From NCBI GenBank assembly GCA_013400155.1, contig VXBM01000239.1, positions 62,001-126,000 on the forward strand: a stretch of DNA of 64,000 nucleotides. Reading direction: 5' to 3'. The notes below the pieces were generated by a model that had not been told where the DNA came from, made no database searches, and worked only from the letters and a program-made list of their open reading frames with translations. Below are positions 23,332-37,731 of the stretch, in pieces (within the stretch, counting starts at the first letter, position 1; the number at the start of each line of letters is the position of its first letter). The position numbers and the translations under genes are program-made. Source of the stretch: Helopsaltes ochotensis (Eukaryota; Chordata; Aves; Passeriformes; Locustellidae).

Positions 23332-26300
23332 TAGCTCCTGGCAAGGGCTTGTTCCCCAGCACCAAGCTCTTACTTCATCCTTTGGTTGTCAGACATTTCT
23401 TACAAAATATTGGTGTGTGGCTACGAATCTCCAACAGGTCTCCAGCAACAAAATACCTACTGGAATTTAAGAGCTTTTAGCCCACCGGACTTTATGGTAT
23501 TTGTACCTAAAAAAGCTTCTTTCACACAGGAGTACCTGGTAGTTCATATCCACATATGTCTCAGATAACAATTTTTATAGGACTTCATAAATACAAACGT
23601 AATTATTATGGACAATTATTAATGTGAAAAATTGAAGATTTCATGGTTCACAGCTCAAAATTAAAAAAATAGAGATTACCAAAGTCTGGAGATATTTAAA
23701 CCCTCAATTCTAGGTATTAATGTGGGGAACGTGGTACTCGCTCACTTAGCAGAGCTGTTCTATGAGGAGCTTAAAACCCTACCAGAGGAAGCGCTATAAA
23801 CGGGTCTCAATCTGTGGTGTACCGGGATATTATCTTTAAACTAACTACTAAAGCCCATATGCTCACAAGCCTTGTGTTCTGGGAGCCGACTCCTGGTTTT
23901 TCCTCAGCTCTGGCTATCTCAGATATAAACCTCAGAACTGGCACCTTCCTGGGGCAGATCTTGTCAACCAGTCCCTGTAAATCCAAAGTAGATGTCAATT
24001 CACAGGTGTCTCACTGGCTTTTAGAAATGCTCTCCCTACTGTCTACTGAAATACAGGAGCTCTGATTTCAGGGTCAAGTTGAACTGGTTGGAGCAAAAGG
24101 AATTTCTCATCTATAAACACCTTGACTCTTTGTAAAGGAAAAGATTTAACCAAAGGAAACACTGAGGTTCAATTTCCCTTAGTGTGACCTTAGAATTATG
24201 CATCCCAATTGTGATACAAGTTTTTACACAAGGCAGCTCTTCCTGCTAATTGGATCTGGTCTTTAACAAGCGGTGAGAAAATGTGCTGCTTCCCCACTTC
24301 TAAGGGGAAACTCTTTTTTAAAATGCATCTTCCTTGACTTTCTCACTGAGCTTCAGCTGGGAAATTTCACTGCCATCAGCTGCCATCTCCATCTCCCCCA
24401 CACCATCAACATCCTATCTAGAACATCATTTTTCAACATTAATGGAGTCTCTATCAAAACTTGCTTTCTATCCAAGGTAGAACCATGTAGCGTTAATGAT
24501 CTAGGACAGATTTTATGTAAGAAATGTATTTTGCCCAAATGTATTTATTGAGCAAAACAGCACTACTACAAAGCAGGTAACTTTCAAACATAATTCAAAA
24601 TGCAAGTAGGACTGCAATAGAGTATTCACTTTCTGAACATCTGAAACACCTAATATAGCCTGGAAGCTCCAGAAGAATAATCTCAAAATTAGGTTTCCAA
24701 AGTCACATGGCTCCATGAATTTTTGAAAAACATATCTACTAATAAAAGTATTTCTGAAATGTGTAAATATTACTGTGTATCAGTCCACTGCAGATACTGT
24801 GTCCCTTGTATTTGCTAATCACCACAGAGAAGTGACATGAGGCACATAACATTTGCTCACCACTTTTATATCTAGGAGAAAAGGGACTATAAAAATCTAA
24901 AGGATTACAGTCTATTAAAACTCTTAGATTATATGTACTGCAGAAAAATTGTGTTAGTTTCTTAGCAGATAAGTTTAAGGGATACTTTGTTCCCAAGGAT
25001 AACAATAAAACAAATGTATAATACATTTCAGAGAAATGCTTAACAAAAGTATTTATCCAAATGGGATTTAAATAGCGTATCATGTATTTGAATTACAGCC
25101 TTGCAGTAAATTACTGCCCTTACAGTAGCTGAAGACCGAACTCAACACTAAGTGCTGAGAAACCTTTTCCCTTTGCTACACATTAGCCCTGCAGAGCCTT
25201 GGTTGCCCAAGGTCCCCCCCAGCACATTCCTGGTTTGGACATTTCCATCATCCACTCTGTAACATCCCCTTCTGCATCACTTCGAATGTTGCTACTTATC
25301 CCACCATTCATCTCCAGCAATAGCCGACAAATGTTAACTTATTTTATTTGCAAGTGATTAAAAAATACAACTGAGCCCTACACCATATGGCATGCAGGTC
25401 CAGGAAAACCATGGGAAGGTGAAAAAGGATGGAAGAACTTAGGAGTGATTCCAGGCAGACCAGGAATGTTAGATTTGATCTGTGGAAGCCTCAAGAGAAT
25501 AAATGAGCAACTCTGCCCTATTCACTGCCGGGAAATGCATGTATGCAGGGAATCTGGAGGACATCTGCACTACTACTTCAGCCTTGGTTTAATTCAAAAT
25601 GATCCTTGATACTTCAGGAAGTATCTCTACCCATGGATCTACCAAGGCATTTTACAAGTACTTCGACTGTTCAAAGAAAAATTCTTTAACTTAGTTATCA
25701 TAAGAGATGCTTTCTCTATTTTTCTTTCATAAGTCATGTTCTTTTTTAATTGAGATTTTTAAAATAACGTTTTTCATAGTACAGTTCACAAATAAAATCA
25801 AGTAGTAGTAGTAAAAATATTAAAACAGTTCCCAGATGTCTGTATACAATACTAAGGAAAAGGGTTATGAAGATAACCGTGGTAGACACTCAAATGAGTA
25901 CACACCTCTGTGTAAGAGAGCGAGCCTAAAAAACTGAAGCTTGTGTTTACAAAATGGGACTGACAGAGTGTTGTAGTGCATGAAATTTGACCATTCTATC
26001 TCTTCAAAGAAGATACAAAGAGCTGCAATACTTGGCCTTGACCCTTTCACAGCCTCTCCTAAACTGAAGACACTGGGCAATGCCATCGAGTGCCAGCCAC
26101 TTCTCCAACCCCTGGCTGCCCATGACCAAGAGCCGTGACCAAGCTGCCACCCTTCCACCACAGGAGGTGCAGCTACACCTTGTACATTTTCCTTCCGCCC
26201 GCCTCTCTGAGCTTAAGGTGACACTAATCACAGGTGCTTCTTGTCACAGTGTCACTCTTCCAAAGAGAGAGCCAGAAGAAGATGAAAGACTTTGAGCACT

Positions 26301-27779
26301 GAACGTTAGTAAGAGAGCTGGTGGAAGTCTTGCGTGTTCTGGGGACAAATGGGTGATGAAGGACTCAGCTAGTGCTCAGGAAAAAAGTGCAAAAGCTTCC
26401 AAAATCTTTGAAATCCAGACAGAAGGCACAAGAGGTGCTGTAGAAATTCTGATGAATTGCTAATGAACTGGGGAGAATAAGGGAATATGGAATAAAAGAG
26501 CCAATTAGAGGTTAAAATGACAAAATGAGTTTTGCACGTGGCACATGTACTCTGCACATATTTTATTACAGCTACACTGAATTTTTATTACAATTCCTAT
26601 CCACCTACAGAATTTCCTGGCTGGTGTGTTTTTTTTTTTTTCCTTGGACGCAAAATTCTCTGTTGCCTTTCAGATGCCACAGCACAGTACTCGCAGCAAG
26701 TAATTTACCAAATGCCTTTTAAAGTAAACAATGTAGCAGGAAAAATATGGTAGGAACCAACCATTCATTTACTACTTTCCATACTAAAATATATTTTTGT
26801 ACAATACTTGAGGTAATAGTAAGGAAGCAGCACCTACTGTAATTATTCAGAGGCACACAGGGCACAGACCAGGAACTTGCAGCTTCTAGCAGCACATGGG
26901 ACACGCCAGCACCATATGAAGGAAGTTAATTGGGCTGAGGCAGCTTGATCCATCAGAGATTACAAGGTCTAGACTGCCACTGATCCTCACACCTGACAAC
27001 CTGCAGAGAGATCCAAGAGACTGCACTGTGTTGCCAAGTGTTCTTCAGAAATGTGAAGACACAAACTGACTTATCTGAGACTGCATCCATGCAAATGTGA
27101 GCTGTCTGCTCCTAAGCATAAACCGGACCTGAAAAGAGAATGGCTGTGTCCATAAGGAAATAAAGTTGGAAACTCTCAAAACTGGCTTTTGGAAGCTTCT
27201 GAACATTGGAGTTAATTTACAATCTCTGTTACCCATCCAGAGATGAAAGAAAATATTGCAAAATATAGAAACAAAATCAGTCAACTATGAAAATCTGGCA
27301 CTTCAAATCTTTAGGTTTATTTATTTGAGATATAGGATGAAAAAAAAGGAAGTGACTGAAATTCAAGGTATTAAAATCTGCATCCTCTTACACTGATATT
27401 CTTCTATACACTCCTTTCTTCCCCTTGAAGTGTAGAAGACAGACCAAAACTCATTCAATATCATCATATACCTATGGCAGAAGCCTTAAGTAGAGTCCTC
27501 CCCTTACAGACTGCTGCCTCCACCAAGATGAAATCTTGTCTGATCAATAGAGGACGTGAAGTAAATTGACTGTCCTTCTCCAGCTTCTACTCATCCAGAC
27601 TTTATCACAAAATCTTTCATAATTCATAACCTGGAGCAAGGCTGAGAACTGAGTGAGTTTACAGGCTGAGAAATCTTTAAATCTTGCAAAGCAAACTTTC
27701 TCCAGCATTAGTGACAGGGGAAAAGTTAAGACATGCTCACTGCTCACGCTCTACTCATTGTGGCTGGTTTTTTGGGCTT

Positions 27780-27812
27780 TGGTTTGTTTGTTTGTTTTGG
27801 TTGTTTGGGTTT
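27780..27812. repeat. GTTT-type simple repeat
   Basis: Tandem GTTT units with small interruptions. Confidence 0.85.
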
Positions 27813-28103
27813 AAGATATGCAAAGGACATCTGGCTTGGATTTGGAAAATTTAAACTCCACACACTACATTCAATAAACCAGATATCAACACATTCTTTT
27901 TAATATGCTGGAAACTGGACATTTAAGGCCACATCAGCTTAAATAACAATGAAAGTGAAAGCACAGAAATAAAATTCTGGGGGCAAAGAGGGTCTTTCAT
28001 TGTCCATGAAGTGCCTCAAACAATGTCCTCTGAGTCTCTACTGTAATGAAAAAGTTACTTCACTATGAATCTGCAAACAAATACAGCCCAATTCTAAACT
28101 ATT

Positions 28104-28141
28104 TCCTTTATTGATTTTTTTGTCCTTTATTGATTTTTTTA
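28104..28141. repeat. 19-bp tandem duplication
   Basis: Two copies of TCCTTTATTGATTTTTTT plus one base lie end to end; the copies differ only in the last base. Confidence 0.95.
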
Positions 28142-31100
28142 AAAGCTCTCAAAGTATGATAATGACATTTCACAGCCTTGCCTCTTCCCCCAGCTGAAAC
28201 AAGTCACTAGCAGCATTTCCCTAACCTTTTTTCTTTTTGAGATCCTGAGATTTTAAATGTGAAGGCTGAGTTTTATGACATGTAAGACTGTCTTATCTAG
28301 TTACAGAATAGAAATACTAATAAAAGTTTAATGACTATTTTGGTGAAGATCTAACAGACATAAACCTTTTCTTTTCTGTGTTTCCAAACCACATGGACTC
28401 TGAATTGAAATGCATATCTGAGGCTCCACAGTAACTCAAGTCCCACATCACACAAAAGTCTTGAAAAGCTATTAAGTTTTAAAATTCCCCACATCGGATG
28501 AAATTATTTACATTACTAAAATAAAACTGAAAGTTGTGCATTAATCATGAAAAACAGAAGAAAACATTAGATTTAAAACTCTGCAAAAAAGCTTTAATAT
28601 GGAAAGTTTATAAGACAGTTTTATTAGCATCTCAAATAGTTTTCAGATACTAATATGAAGAAAACTTGTTAAAAAACCAAATAAATCTGGAAGCAGAATT
28701 GAATATCTATACTGCTGATTTATCTACAGCTTACAATGTTTTGAAGGAATTTTTAATAGCTTGTCTTCAGCTGTAAAAGTTTTATTCTCTAAATATAGTG
28801 CTCCAATAATAAGTAACATTAAAATGCAGCTGCACAAACTTGTCATAAACATGTTTACACATAGTTATACTTTCTCACTCACATTCCTTTCTCATAGGTG
28901 TACCTTTTCCACTATGAAGTAACTAAACTTAAGTGTATCTTATGTAAGTGCACACATGTATAATGTCACTTGTAAAATAGTCCAGACTGACTAGGGGGAA
29001 AAACTAACAGAATGCTTTATCTGAACATAAAATAAACAAGTGACATAAAAAGCAGTAATTCTACCACTTGTACAACACCAGCACTTAAATCACAACCACC
29101 AGCCTGATGGCAGTGAATGTGACTATTTCAGTGTAATTTTTTTTCCACAGCAGGAGAAATGTATTTTACTAACACTGTTTTAATAACCACCACGTGAACT
29201 TGTCTGTAATCAAAGAAGTAACAAAGAACTGCATTTCTCCCATCATTTGGAGAAATTCATATAGCAACAGTCCAGAAACCACAAATACCACTATTTCCAT
29301 TTCAGTTAGGGAAGCAAAGGAAAAGTCACTTTTTTTCAGGTTCATATTCTTAGTTCAGGAAACAGCAAAATCTTGCAATGTATGGGATTTTTTCAAAAGA
29401 TATCAATTATTTTTAAGATAGGGACAACTGCTTTGAACTTAATCTAGGGGAACTAAAAATATAACATCCGTATTTACTGCAACTACATAAGTATTGCCAT
29501 ATAATGCTTATGCAATATTAACAGCTGTGTGCAAAATAAACTTTTATGCTGCAGCTATCAGAAAACTATTCATTTTGTTATTCACTTACGGAGCTAAGTA
29601 GGAGGTTCTTGAAATTCATTTAAGGGTAAACTAGGTAACAATGGCAATTCTGAAAGATTTCTGAAACATTTCTTCTATCTATTGCAAATTCAACCTTCAG
29701 CCTAGCTGAGCTCCTTTGGCTTAGTAAAACTAAAAGGAGAGGACATTCCTACCAGCTTCTTTTTTGCTCTTTTTTTTTAAAGATTTTCAAAATTAACTGC
29801 CTAAACCTTCAAACTATACATGAAAGAGCTCCCCCCTCCTTATGTGCTCAACCAACATCCCACCTTCACCTTTCCTCATTAGGAAGGTGGAATAAGCACC
29901 AGAGCTAATCTTTTTCTTTCTTCCCCCCAGGAAAAAAAGAGAGCTCTAAGTGCTGGGAGTAAACAAGCATTGCTAAAGCCCATAGAGGAGCTTTTATTTG
30001 AAGTGAGCTTTACTGACACACTAACGAAGGCCTGACAGACAAGGCAAGAGAAAATGGTATTTGAGCACAACCTCAATGTTTGCTCACCAGACGCTTGCCT
30101 GCCACAGGCTTACCCAAACACAGCCCCTGCAATGCGAAGTCAATCTTTTCTGGCTGTCCCTTAGCAAACAGATGTGGGCCTGGGAATTCCTCACACACTC
30201 AGATAAATCAAGAACCAGACCATTCAGAGCCCCAACCTCCATGGCTTTAGAAGATGCCAGATTTCTGAAGGAGCCTCTGTTTTCACACTACTTAGACTAA
30301 AACACAGTTGTGGCCAATCATATGCAAGTCACATAATTTCCAAAACTGTTCACCAAGTTCAATACGCTTCCGTTTCACCTGCTACTCTACGGGAAAAACT
30401 TAGAGACAAGTCTAAACTATGAAACACCTACAGTAACATTCCCCTATGGATTTGTTGATGCTATGTCTATTCCTTTTGTGTTATGCCCATGGGTAGTGAG
30501 GTGTCTTCTTAAAAAACTGATCTGGTGTTTTCTACTGTGCACAGGTTCCCTAGAGCCACACAGTTCTGACCGTACAGTACAAGACTTCTGTTGGCAGTAC
30601 AAAACAGCAATTGTACCTTCCTGATCAATGCTCGAATCAAGAAATCCTTTAGAAAAGCACAAAGTACACAAACATTGCATTACAATTGTAATACAAACCC
30701 AGATAAATTGCTTCTGTGCATGAGGTCTATTTCATAGATATAAAACCAGATTTTTATACAGAAGATGACCCAGTATTGACCAATATGTCTCAGGTGAGGT
30801 ACTTGAGTGTTTCTTAAGCTTAAGGGTACCTCTTGAGATTTACATTCAATAACTACACCTGGACACCTACTTAAAGATGAAATTCAAGAGTAGACTTTGA
30901 CTAGATTACTTTATACATTCTGTGATGTATGTAGAAATTCATTTGGACAAGACTGATTTTACCATTTTATCCAATTATTATACAGGCTACACATGCTCAG
31001 TTTCTAGGAGAGTCACTGGAATAGGATTTGGTTCTCTACTGGTTTTATGAACCTTTGCATCAGATTAACTCTCTTCACACAAGAATTAAGGAATCTAAAG

Positions 31101-34100
31101 AGGATCAGCTGCTGAAATGTATCTAAGAGTACAGTATCTTTGCACACCCAGGATTTGAGGATCAGGACTCTGAAGCAGCAAGACAGATACCAGTCTGCAA
31201 AGCAAGCCAGGCTGTGAGAACTGAGAGAACACTAGTCAGTGTTGGTCATTAGAGACTACAATATCCTGGCAAAGAGGAGTGCCTGGGTATATGCCAGCAG
31301 TACCACAGCTGTACAGAGTTAACACCAGTAAGCACCTCCATATCAGACATGGAGACAAGGAAACAGCAGCTGTGGAAGACTCTTGGCAGCCTCGGGCAGC
31401 AGCAGCTGCACAGCCATTCCATGGCTCCAAGGGAAGTTTGGTTCCTTTGCAATTCCCTTCCTTTCCAGCTCCCTTAATTGTGCCATGTACCTGTTCCAGG
31501 GCACAGACACTGGTAATTTTAATGAACCTGGGAAATCCATTTACTACCAAGCCATTGAACCTTTACAGCAAGTGTTCAGATATTAAAATGTGAATATTCT
31601 TTTTATAATTTTAATTCTTACTTCACAGAACAGCCTTGTTTAGTCTACAGATTTAACAGTCACCAGCAGATATCATTTTAAAGAGCAATGCACGTAAAAG
31701 ATACTGACCTTCCCAGCTATTAAAAACAAGGACCAGACTCAGTAAGGTTGCTCCATTTGTCAGAAGATATTAATCTTTGCATATGCCCTTTCCAAAACAA
31801 GTTAAGTATAAATCTACCAGCAAAAAAACCTTTCCCAAAAAGTTGGCTTTAGAAACAAAGCCAAAAATAATCTAACCTCGAGGTAAACATCCCAATGAAT
31901 TTTGCATGACTTGTTCTTCATATTTGTATGACACATCCATGTTTTTCCTCACAGTGAACAAAAAAAAGTATCACATGGACCTGGTCACAGTACTCAAAGG
32001 CACACAGAGTTATTGCTAGACATTAGAAGAGACTGGAATACCAGCCACTGTTCCTTCCACCTTTCCAGTACAGCTGAGTGTGAGCTGTCAGGCAGGACCA
32101 ACACTTTGTGCACGATGAGTGACCCTGAGCTCCTTGGTTACTGGCACATTATAAACCAGGGGTGAGAGCAAACTGCTCGCACATATCAAGGGGAAGGGGG
32201 CTGGGAAGAAGGGAGAGAAAAGAACTCGGAATGCTTGGCCCAGGGTCAGAGGACAAAGAATTTCAGAGCTAGACGGTAATTTTAACAAGGAAGTGCCTAT
32301 CACGCCAACATGTGCTCATCGTGCTCACCCACACACTTCCTCTTCAGAGATTAGTTTTAATCCCAACAAATTTTCTAAATTCAACTCCCCATATACTTGC
32401 ACAAGCTTGTTTGCTGGCATATGGATGGTGGCTATAGCAGGCAAGGATAACCAGATGGGGGAGATGCATTTCTTTCAGTGGCACTGATAATTTAGGTTCA
32501 CTTAGGAGAACACGTGCATATAATGTGTATATTAGAGTACAAACTGCAAAAACAATAGGCATTACAGGACTAAAGAGAAACTTTCAAAAAATGCTTAAGA
32601 AAAAGCATGCAGTACACAGAATTTAACTAAAAGGCAGAAATGCAAATCACAAGGATTAAGTATGATGCACAATCTCTGCCTCTGAGTTTTCTGTACAAAA
32701 AGTTACTGCTGAACTAGTTTTGAATTCTCACAAAATAAAAAAGCAGAAACAAAGGGCTGTGTTCAAAACACTTACAAGCTGAAATTCCAGTTCCCTACAT
32801 ACAGGACTTTCTTTCATTAGGACAAGACGGAAAACAAGTCAGTGACTAGCATTCTAATTCAATACTAAAACATAGTGAGGTACAATTGGTAAAGGCACTG
32901 ACAGGCATTTTCCCAGGTTCCTTGTTGAATGACTGCACTTTTTCTTTCAGAAAAAACAAGTCAACAGTTCAACAACATCATTCTCTGCTATGACTTTCCT
33001 CACAAGTGCTGCATTACTGAGCTCCTTGCATGGCTACTGTAAACACTGAGCAGGAGCATCCACGCTCTTCAGATTATCAGTCAGAGCATGACTGAGAGCA
33101 GTCAGGCTTCTTGTGCAATGAACACACCCCACAGCCATCAGGAGCCACTTTCCAGGTAAACATATGAGTGACAGCAGATAAAGCTGTATTCCATTAAAAT
33201 GGCAGTGGTGAAACTTTCAGAGGGAGATAATTCAAGGAAAACTCTGCTGTGCATTACTGGATTCTACACAGTCCTTCACAAAAGCCCTATGATTTCAAAA
33301 ATAAAAGAACAGGTTCTGTTAAATTTTCTATGCTCACTCGTCCTTATATTTAAAGGTGGAAAGAAATATTTCCCTCAGGGAATGGGGGCCCAGTTCACAA
33401 TTTCTGGATTAAACCCATTACTATTAGCTACAGAATGAAATTATTAGTGACAGGTTCACCGAATTACCTCTTTACAGAGGTCACTGGAGCTTCCTAGAAA
33501 CCTAAAACTGCCACTGTAAATTTAGCTAATAACAATTGAGTTTTTGAAACCAACTAAATTAGAGGTAAACATAATAAAGAACCTGCTTTAATAGCCTAAT
33601 CTAGTCATGCACTGTAGTACAATACATTTTCCTTTCTTCACTTTGAAGTTATAAACTGAGAAATACAAGAGTTTTGGCATGCACCACGATTACATCAACA
33701 TTTTATATCCACAGATGTGGATGTAGAATTTCTATTGATTTCAAATATGCTCGTTTCTCTTTGAACTATAGCACAAATCAAGAATAATTTTTCTGGCAAG
33801 TACACAAACCGTAGCTTGATTAGCACATTTAAAATAAGATTATACAGAGGCTTAAATAGGATTAAACAAAAGCTTTCACCATGTAAAATTCTGTTATGAA
33901 ATGAATCAATTTTGCAATATCAAGAATCTGGAAAAAAAGAAACCAAATGTACAGAAACCTTACTTTCACTTTATGTTTATTACTGCCATTTTTGGCAATT
34001 ACTGATGAAGTACCTTAGACAGAAACTGTTCAATCCAACACTTTATAGGTTACACTTAGTTCTGCTTAATCTTCCAAGACAGTTCATAAACTTTGCACTG

Positions 34101-35523
34101 TTTCATGTGAAGTACATACAGAGTCCTCCACATCCAGCCTGTGCTTCCCCCTTCCAAGGAAGTGACCTCACCACCAGATTATGAAGTCCTGTTTCTCTTA
34201 CTGGTGCTCTCCGTCGCTCTGGTCCTGTAAATTTTGCATTCCTAGGAGTACAAAGGATGCCCTTCATCCCAATCTAGTAAACAGGTGAGCAGTTAAGAGT
34301 CCACTACTTGCTTGGCGAGAAACCTCAGCTTGAAACCCTTCAGCTGGATTTCAGCATTAAATCCACGTCTTCCCTTTCTCAGGGCTATCACACAGCTGCC
34401 CAGCAATGCCATCCCAGCTTTGCAGGGCGTGTGGAGACTGCAGTGGTGCTGCTGCAGGGGCACTGGGACACTGGGGCGCTGGCAGGAGCAGCACTGGGCA
34501 CAGCTCTGCTCCCCAGCACACCAGTTTGCACGGCTGCTGGGACCACAGAGGGTCACCTCCGCTTACACCAAGCTCTCCACTCCTCCCACATGCAATGAGA
34601 GCCTTCAGACCTACTGTCCCTTCCCATCTTCTGATCTACTTCGTCAGAGCTTACTTCAAGAACTTCCTGAAGTAATGCCGTTCCATCCCAGCCAAACCCA
34701 TTTTGAAACGCCTATTTTTACACGGTGTGAAAATAAACACCTTGAATTCTGCTGGTTCCTGAGGAATTGACAGGTAAAATGGGGCTATAACTGAATTACT
34801 GGGGAAGAAATGGAACACCCCATGAAATGGTCATGGTAAATCTCACACCAAATGAGGGTCACCTGTCACAACTGAGCCCTGTTCATTAGTATAGAACAGG
34901 AATTTAACAGAGTTCTCAGTGTCTCACAAGCCTTAAATAGATTTAAAGCATACCCTGTTATGATTTATTTCACCAGTGGAACACTATTGTGTAAAGATTA
35001 TAGAATCCCACTGACCCTGGTCATGAGTTCCATGGAACTATTACCAAAATTCTACAGATGCCAGAGACCTTGAATCTGAAGCAGACTGATACTAATTTGC
35101 AATTAAGAGACTAACCTACCATAGAGTGCAGGTTTCTTCATCTAAATTCAGCTTACTATAAATTCAGTTCCCTTTGTAATTTCTTTTTTCTGCTTACCAT
35201 TGTATTTGTTTTAATAACTAATATATCTCATGCAACAACTAGACACACCCATAAGAGATAATGATGCAAAAGGCTGGAAAAAGAGCTTGATTTATTTAAG
35301 ATTGAATATCACCTTTTGCATAGGATACATCTGATTCTGAACAAGAAGGCAAACATGCTCTGTGCTGTGATGGTCTCTGTATCTTTGTGGTAGACAGTAA
35401 GACCCCATTACTCCACTTCCTCTTGCACTGGGCGCCTAAATTGAAAAAATGACCACACTCTCCAGTGTCCAGGTTGAGCAAATGACCTCACTGAAATCAG
35501 AATTTCTTTGAATTGTTCCAACT

Positions 35524-35577
35524 CAGAATTTGCGGAATACTCTCAGTATTCAGAATTTGCAGAGGACTCTCAGTAAG
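35524..35577. repeat. 27-bp imperfect tandem duplication
   Basis: A unit beginning CAGAATTTGC and containing ACTCTCAGTA occurs twice in a row at 35524 and 35551, with a few differences. Confidence 0.9.
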
Positions 35578-37663
35578 AGTAAGCCAAGAAAGGACAGCCA
35601 TTTAAATACTGAAGTGTTTCTCATCCTGCTAAAAAATCCTTAGAGGTAACAAATATTATTTTAAGTAGGTAACCAAAACGCTGAGAAATTTGCAAGGAAA
35701 CTGAGGCATTGAAGTCTTGGAATGGTCTAAACTATCTCCAAATATTATTTTATATTGTGTTTCAGGAGTCTAGCTCCTCTTGCAGAGCAACTTCTGCTAG
35801 CCTTCAGACATTAGGTGATCTAAAATTCAACAAATTCTGTCAGGGGCTGTGCTGAATTATCTGCCATCTGGAAACTGTAAAAACCAAAATTATAGGAAGG
35901 GACATGAAAAAAATACTATTAAAACACAACGGTGATGTTAAAGCTTGAAAACTTTCCAACAGAACTAACTGGAAATCTGCCTTTTCTGAAGACCCATACA
36001 ACCTGAAGCAAGCTGAGTGAGAGCTAAGAGCCTCCAGGCATCAGATAAGGCTGCCCAGGCAGAATCTCCTACCTAGAGACTAAACATTATTTCCCTCTAC
36101 AATGAAATATAGAATTTTTTTGGTTTTGGCTTTTAAATTGGATAAAAAAATATAAATCTAATTTCAAAACACTGAAATTCTTTCCAAAAGTATAGTTCTC
36201 TTTATCCAGCCAACTCTATACAGTCTCTTTCTGAAAAACATAGCACTGCTCAAAATTAAGTTAAAGGATTATTTGGAGTTGTCTTGCACAAACACAAGCC
36301 AAGTATCAGCTTAAGTTACTATAATGGTCTTTATATAGGCTTATAAGTCACACAGCAAATTCTGGCAGAAACAGACTTCAGTCTTTGGACACGTTTAGGT
36401 ATTTGAACACAGTGCCAAAAATCTCCCAAAGATAAGCGAAGCACACCAGGAAAACTGATTTTAATATCCGAAGAGTTACTCAAGCTCAGTTGAATTTATC
36501 AAGATAAAGAATACATTTTTCTTGCTATACAGAGAACAGATGAATCTTTCTGCTCAACATTGACCAGCTGTTGAAAACAACAGATGCCGAAAATTCTCTA
36601 AGAGATTCTACAAAAAATCTTTTATGGAGCAAATTACTTTGCAACCTAAACACTGGAGTTCCTATAAGGAAATCAATTTTTATGCCATGGTCTTAATTTC
36701 AGTTTACTTCATGTATCCATTCAAGCCACAGCCCCTGAGCTTTATATTCAAGAAGTTCTCATACCAGCAGTTGTCGTCCATAAAGAGTCTTGTTCCTTTA
36801 ACATTTGCTCAGTGAAATATTAGTTCCTGCAACCTGTCAGAAAGGAAGTGAAAAACAACACACTCTGGTCTGACCAAAAAAAAAAAGTTCAAAAGCCTAA
36901 ACAAGAACAAAAAGGACACATTTTCAAAACTGGGTGTTGTATTCGACATAGAACAGTTCCTGCTGATTCTGTACTCCAAAGTTGAAAATTGTAACATTTC
37001 ACCAATTTACCAAAATGCCTGTATTGTTTTCACCCAAGGTTTAAGCCAAATGTGTCTCAGCACTGGGTCCCAAACTTTAATTTCCTTCTACTTTGGCTAT
37101 TGTTACGCCAGCACTTCTAAATATTTACCCTTCCCAGATTCCTAAAATGGAAGAAGCCGGGGCTCTTTTGTAGTGCAGATGATTTGCACAGATCCCAAGC
37201 AGTGGAGAAATTCTCACGCTTTCGTGGGAGGGAACTGGATTTAGGGGACACTTTGCTCCTGACAGGGTAAAGTAATCTTTAATAAATTTAAATTGAAGAG
37301 TCTTTCCAACACAGAGGGATTATGCATATCTTCCCTATGTACAATGATAAACATTAAAGGTATTAGGAAACATTCCTTAAGAGAACTGCAGACGTACATT
37401 TTTCATTAAGTGTAGATGTGATTAAACAGCATCTAAAGCTACTTTAGAAATGTTTAGGACTAAGCTACTGAAAAATTACTTTTCTGTATATGTCACTTCA
37501 ATTGATCTTCTGAAAAATTGAACTGCCATTATAGATAAGGATTCAGAAAAAGCTTAATCAAAAATGTGAAGGCAATACTAACAAAATGCAAGCATAAACA
37601 ACATGAAAAAGGAAACTGCTTTTTTATGCCAACTGAATCTTTTGGAGTCTCCATAGGAGCAAC

Positions 37664-37731
37664 TTAGTCCTTGGTATCAGAGAGGGAAGTCAGCTTGGTC
37701 TTTGCTGGCATCACACATTCAGCAAAGTGAC
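37664..37731 (-). other. Candidate terminal coding exon, minus strand, unidentified
   Basis: The acceptor gcatttctcttgtag is followed by a 21-codon tail, HFAECVMPAKTKLTSLSDTK then D, and a TAA stop at 37664-37666. Its phase (two leading bases) fits the donor at 48623. No AATAAA signal was found close behind it. Short tails of this size are easily produced by chance. Confidence 0.2.

Larger units (their letters stand above)
23271..37663. other. Gene-poor region upstream of the DISP1 promoter
   Basis: No recognisable gene or full repeat element is visible apart from the small tandem repeats listed. A less AT-rich patch at about 34310-34770 is open in several frames on both strands, which points to composition and not coding. 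The human neighbours upstream of DISP1 (FAM177B, BROX) were looked for by their conserved protein text and were not found here. Confidence 0.5.

Noticed and set aside
23205..23480. Plus-strand 91-codon frame leaving the CpG island
   Set aside because: It begins at GTG inside the E-box, not at ATG. It has no splice or poly(A) support, and the frame is explained by GC content at its start.
24739..24893. Minus-strand acceptor cccttttctcctag followed by a Cys-containing frame
   Set aside because: The only donor (AAGTG|GTGAGC) comes a few bases after the acceptor, and no terminal signal follows.
27045..27142. Strong minus-strand acceptor (cattctcttttcag) with an open frame behind it
   Set aside because: No usable donor or poly(A) signal follows, and the residue text is not protein-like.
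33860..33934. Minus-strand frame ILDIAKLIHFITEFYM after a strong acceptor
   Set aside because: It is short, the donor is weak, and no partner exon was found.
34312..34770. 152-codon plus-strand frame
   Set aside because: The patch is open in several frames on both strands, with no domain text, and follows the local rise in GC. It is the longest complete frame here that avoids the gap, apart from the DISP1 exon, but it is not convincing.
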